Source of the DNA: Atkinsonella hypoxylon
Taxonomy: Eukaryota > Ascomycota > Sordariomycetes > Hypocreales > Clavicipitaceae
Length of the DNA stretch: 64,000 nt
Assembly (NCBI GenBank): GCA_000729835.1
Contig: JFHB01000172.1
Coordinates: forward strand, 1-64,000
Reading direction: 5' to 3'
The stretch's first letter is position 1; each line of letters opens with the position of its first letter. Positions 59,890 to 64,000 of this stretch are shown here, in pieces. Position numbers and translations under genes: made by a program. The notes beneath the pieces are model-generated. The model made no database searches. It was not told the DNA's origin and worked only from the letters and a program-made list of their open reading frames with translations.

Positions 59890-62684
59890 ACTGACTTGTC
59901 CATAAGCTGATAATTTTTATCAACTGGCCAAGTCACACCCGCACTCTCATCCACGAAACAATGTTCTCTACGTAATCTGCTGATACCTCGAGCTTCATTT
60001 TGTCATTTCTTTACACAGCATAGTGGCGGTTCGTTTGTCTTTTTTCATCTACAAGACACAATTCGGCGGTTTATTTCGATTTCGGAAACAAAAATATAAT
60101 GCGGACGATTGATTATACGATTATGAACAGGCGATACGAAGATGGATTATTACCTGACTTGTACCCTCTTATTTTCGATCTATTTGGCGCGCGCCCCTTT
60201 GAAAATGCCTGGCGCATGGAAGAGAAGCTCTTGCTCGCTATTGGCCATTAATGAACATCAGAATGTATGTTGGGAGAGCAATGCGGCCATGGACCCGCAT
60301 GGATCACGGTGTTTGGTGGCTTTCTGTCGTTTATGGATGCAGGTCACAGGATGCTTGGAGCATACCTGAGTGTGTGTACAACGAGTGGAAGGCATATATT
60401 ATGACGAATCACATGGATGAGCGCCAATTTCTATAATTATGGTTGGAGGGCTACGGCACATGAATAAGTTGACTTTGCATTGACCACGAGCAGCTGTCAC
60501 GTGCAGTTTATGTGAATTCGAATTACATCTGGCTCTGCAGAATGAACTTTAAGGGGCTGCAAACACCCCAAATAGAGCGATGGAGCAGCAGGTGATCTTT
60601 TCGTTTCAAGCTTCAACAGCTTGCGCATTCTCACCCTCGGCCCGCCTGACCTTCTTCCTCCTGGACATGGTTCTCTGTATCAAGGCTTTTGGAGAAAAGT
60701 GCCTCAAGAGTGGAGCCACTCATAGAGTGGTATTCTGTACGCAAATAGATCCTGTGCTCCTCAATCAAATCGATGTGGTTGCAACGGAGCGATGTCCTGA
60801 CTGCATGCTAAAGGGATCGTGAACCGGGATGAAGACCAGCCAGCATGTCCCGCTCGAATTGGGACGAGGGTCCCACGCACGGACAGCATTTAGTAGCCGC
60901 GGGGGGTGGGGGGAGGGGGGGGGTTAGAGTTAGGTAGGGGCCGCTGTGGTTCCTGCGGCCAGACGCATCCGTCAATTCCTCGGGAGTGAAGTCTGGGGCG
61001 GGGACGAAGTGGGAACAGTAGGAACATGAAAGAAGGTCACTTTTGCTGGAGATACAAGCACCCAGATGTGGGCTGTGCCCAGGTCACGCACCGCGAGGAG
61101 AACCGAGCGGTTGTTGCGCACATTTTTTTTTTTTTGTCCACGACCTTGCTTGCCGTGAGGGCTGCGGTCGGCTTTGCATATTTGGCTCATTGGGTCGGAT
61201 ACTTCTTGGCGGTGTGCCGTACACCACCGCTCGGGTATTCTGCGCTAAAGAACACGGTATTGGTCGGAGGAATACGGAGTAGACGATTGAGATTCACGGA
61301 CGTGGCCTCGCTTGGTTGTGTGATGTGAATACCTATTCCGTACATAAGGAGGCTTTACGGAATACTTGGTGTGAATGAATCCTTCGGACTACCCCAAACG
61401 GCTGCCAAGCTGCGGGTGTCCTGGCCACGTCTCGTCAACAGAGTCTACGAACAGACAAGCCGCTAACTAGGTAATGTGACAAAAATTCCCTCCCACCGCA
61501 GCAGGAGACCCCGCTCCACGAGGTTTGCCGAGCATGTTTTCGAATTTTTGTCATGGACGGTCTGGAGACGGTGATCGCGTGGCAGTTCAAGAGTTTGCTT
61601 ACAGGTCACCCTCAACATTTGTGTTTCATGTCTTATGCAGAACACGGGGTTAGATTATTAATATAGCCATGATGTGGCAGCATGCGTAGATCCAACGAGC
61701 AGTATCATACATGCGACGCAGGGCTTATCGAGAAGTATAAACAAAGACAGCGGACTAGTCACAGCGGTGGTGGCAAGGTTTGCAGTACGGTAGGTAGGTG
61801 GACCAACTTTCCGCTAAACTCAGAATCCCTGCAGCTTTTTTTTTTTCTTTCTTTCTTTCTTTCTCTTTTTTTTTTTTCTGGATACGTTTCCTGTTTGAGC
61901 CGCTCCGGACTAATAGACTGTCATTTTGTTGAACATATCACGTGTTTCACGCTCGAATCTGCTGCATTTGATAGCACATGTGCAATTTGCAATTTGCACT
62001 GGTGCAAGTTCATCGCCGACTTGGAGTCCGCGATGAAGTGAGATCGAAAGAACCAGACGAGATGAGCTCGAGCTTGTTGGTGATACACCTAGCTTAGCAG
62101 CCTAGACAACCAAGAGTTTGAACATGAGTGAGGATTTTGTTCATTATCATGTGAATCAACTACCTACAATTAGTGGTCGAAACTATTCAGCCATACGGAT
62201 GAACCACGCTGTATGTTTCTTCCTTGCCTTTGAGCAAAAGCATACAAGGGTATATATAAATACACTGGTATGGAAAATCCAAGACGGGTGCAAGTCTGGC
62301 CAAACACTCAAGACATTGCATTGCGTCTCGTGTAGCATAAACCGGCTGTTCCTCTTCACTGTACATATCCTCTCCATGGCCAGTCGCCCTATTTAGACTG
62401 TTTTTCCAAACATATACTTTACCATCATTGAACTCACTTCACATTCTCCAAGGGCTCCAGGTTAAATCACTTTCTTAGCAGGAGAACTTGACCTTGTCAG
62501 TCAGTAGGGACTTACGCCTGAAACGTAAAAAAAGTCCACAGAATAGGCGGTTTTCTGTACTACTGTGACATTGGACGGCTTGTAGATGGAGACCAGGATG
62601 AGTAAAGCAAGCCGTGTCACCGGTGCAGCATCGACAAAATACTCAGCCTCATTACGTTGCAGTGTATCGTTACCGACCCCTACC
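59890..62684. other. 2.8-kb spacer between the GAF-like gene and PTPA
   Basis: No supported gene. It contains a G-rich tract (60901-60940), T-rich tracts (61123-61134, 61837-61878) and TACGGAGTA/TACGGAATA motifs (61273, 61335, 61356). Both neighbouring genes point into it, so it holds two 3' UTRs. Confidence 0.6.
60901..60940 (+). repeat. G-rich tract with G-quadruplex pattern
   Basis: G runs of 6, 6 and 9, separated by single bases, followed by TTAGAGTTAGGTA and GGGG. Confidence 0.75.
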
Positions 62685-63977
62685 TCAGTCAAATGGGATT
62701 CGACGTAAACCATCCCCTTTGCTCTTCTTTTTGCTTTCTTGGGCAGCTGCAATACTGCTGGGGACTTTGATACCACAACAATCTCCCCACCCAGTCCCAT
62801 CATGAGCATGCCCAGTGTGCTCGCCTTGCCCTGATGCGACAACTTCACCATTGTCGTCAACACTAGCCTCGACTGTATCATCTTCGCTCATCCCCTCAAC
62901 AGCTGGGACTAGTGATCCAAAGAGGAAGTGTTGCATCACTGGCAGCTTTTCCAAGACCTCAGCTACAAACATGCGTCGCATCCCGCCATCAATCTTGGAC
63001 CATGACTTGGCGGATGATATGTCATCAAGCATAGGACTGTGCCATCGCAAGCCCTTGACAGTCTTCGTATCGTTCACAAACGCAACCTGCCCTAGATATA
63101 GATAGTCGTTGCCAAACTCTTCAATTGTTAATTGCTGGTGGACAGAGCGAGGGGTGATGTACGGATGATGCAATAGCTGTGATGCACCTAACAGAAATGG
63201 CAGAAATTGGTAGTCATCTAGGCCCCATACGCCATGTGAACCTGCAGGTTCCAGGTAGTACGTCATCTGAACGGTCCGCATCAGAGTCAGATATCGCGAG
63301 AAGACGGTCAAAGTAACGGCCTTGAAATCCGACGGCTTCAAGAAGCCTAATTGATAGAGACAAAGGAGCCATATTATAAAGTTGAGTTCATGACCGGAAC
63401 CATAATCAATACGATTTCGGTTTCCGAAGGATTGCTTGAAGTACGTAGCCGCTTCCGTAATGGCGTCTGGGTTCTCAAGACCTAGAGATTCGTGCCAGCC
63501 AGTTGACCTGTCGGCAATAAGATCCAGAAAGCCTCTAAAAGCTTTGTTCCCAAAACGAGAACTTCCTTGTTCGTTGGGCGGCGATTCGCGTACGAGGCTC
63601 TCTGCTTCCTTCAGTATAGCTAGAATCGCTTTGACTGTGTCGCTAAGGTCATTGCTATGCACGGCAGAGCAAGGGGTATCCATAACACTTTCGGCAAGAC
63701 CAAATACCCAAGCTTTGATTAGGTCGTTAGTTGGTGAAGCGAGAAATATGTCATGATCTTTCTTAGAGAGAATTCTCCTCTTCGGCGTGGTAAATGTCCA
63801 GTTTGAGACATCTGGTGGTGATGGAAGAGGGGGAGTGTCGGGAACGGGAGTTGGATTCAGAGCTTCTGGTCGTCGACGTCGTGGCTCAAGCTTTGGTATC
63901 TTGTCTTTGAGCTTCGGGATTGTGGCTGCGTCGTCGCGAGACAGTGCCGCCGAAGTCGCGGCAGGCTGTGCAGACAT
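62685..63977 (-). CDS. Serine/threonine-protein phosphatase 2A activator (PTPA/Rrd family, peptidyl-prolyl isomerase)
   Basis: Single exon on the minus strand, 430 residues, the start being 24 bp from the window end. After a basic, Pro-rich N-terminal ~50 residues, the PTPA fold is clear: ILSKKDHDIFLASPTNDLIKAWVFGLAESV, GNKAFRGFLDLIAD, YFKQSFGNRNRIDYGSGHELNFIIWLLCLYQLG, and YYLEPAGSHGVWGLDDYQFLPFLLGASQL, the signature region. FVNDTKTVKGLRWHSPMLDDIS and an HFLFGSL block follow. PTPA proteins bind PP2A-type phosphatases, act as prolyl isomerases and help load the active-site metals. The C-terminal extension ends GWGDCCGIKVPSS...LRRIPFD. Fungi have two paralogues (Rrd1 and Rrd2); I cannot say which this is. 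I see no need for introns, though an upstream exon outside the window is possible. Confidence 0.94.
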   Translation of the reverse strand: MSAQPAATSAALSRDDAATIPKLKDKIPKLEPRRRRPEALNPTPVPDTPPLPSPPDVSNWTFTTPKRRILSKKDHDIFLASPTNDLIKAWVFGLAESVMDTPCSAVHSNDLSDTVKAILAILKEAESLVRESPPNEQGSSRFGNKAFRGFLDLIADRSTGWHESLGLENPDAITEAATYFKQSFGNRNRIDYGSGHELNFIIWLLCLYQLGFLKPSDFKAVTLTVFSRYLTLMRTVQMTYYLEPAGSHGVWGLDDYQFLPFLLGASQLLHHPYITPRSVHQQLTIEEFGNDYLYLGQVAFVNDTKTVKGLRWHSPMLDDISSAKSWSKIDGGMRRMFVAEVLEKLPVMQHFLFGSLVPAVEGMSEDDTVEASVDDNGEVVASGQGEHTGHAHDGTGWGDCCGIKVPSSIAAAQESKKKSKGDGLRRIPFD

Positions 63978-64000
63978 GGCTTTTGCTGTCAGATTCTATA

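Overview
The window reads as nuclear DNA of a filamentous ascomycete (Pezizomycotina; the spliced housekeeping genes and intergenic motifs suggest Eurotiomycetes, which is inference). It has two clearly different compartments. Gene-bearing DNA of balanced composition lies at 12870-17009 and 44122-64000. Very AT-rich DNA, full of TpA and stop codons, lies at 1-12867 and 17012-44119. The AT-rich blocks are transposons mutated in the way repeat-induced point mutation (RIP) mutates repeats: C to T and G to A changes, with stops at former Gln and Trp codons.

Left block (1-12867): a Fot1/pogo-type DNA transposon (copy 1, cut by the window edge) is interrupted by a Ty1/copia element, called H here (586-8426). 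Fused to H is a 3'-truncated Tad1-like LINE on the minus strand (about 8430-12570). Gene island 1 (12870-17009) holds three intron-containing genes: a small J-domain protein, the spliceosomal Sm protein SmB (minus strand, with a 9-nt microexon) and ribosomal protein uL5/RPL11. It is bounded on both sides by the facing ends of two inverted copies of the Fot1-like element.

Right block (17012-44119): this is one 1.83-kb Fot1-like element (copy 2, TA target duplication) swollen to 27 kb by nested insertions that can be fully unpacked. Copia element F (17689-42957, TSD CTTAT) lies in Fot1. Copia element BC of the same family (21052-41645, minus, TSD CTAAC) lies in F. Inside BC are a Ty3/gypsy chromovirus G (25224-33311, minus, TSD GTGCT) and another copia E (35057-41242, minus, TSD CTTCT). 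All four 5-bp duplications are perfect. The outward-facing edges of the elements, and a deletion junction inside F, are spared from RIP, so the mutation pattern appears to mark where homologous pairing ended.

Gene island 2 (44122-64000) holds ATP synthase subunit alpha (seven exons, one GC-AG intron, one 778-bp intron), ATP-dependent NAD(P)H-hydrate dehydratase, an intronless 525-residue protein with a GAF-like C-terminal domain, and a PP2A phosphatase activator (PTPA/Rrd family, minus strand). A 7.9-kb spacer and a 2.8-kb spacer without recognisable genes carry microsatellites, homopolymer tracts, a G-quadruplex-like tract and recurrent TACGGAGTA-type palindromes. The genes serve unrelated core functions and no gene cluster or pathway is evident. 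No tRNA, rRNA or CRISPR array was found. I found no clearly new biological system; the most unusual content is the nested transposon structure and its RIP pattern.
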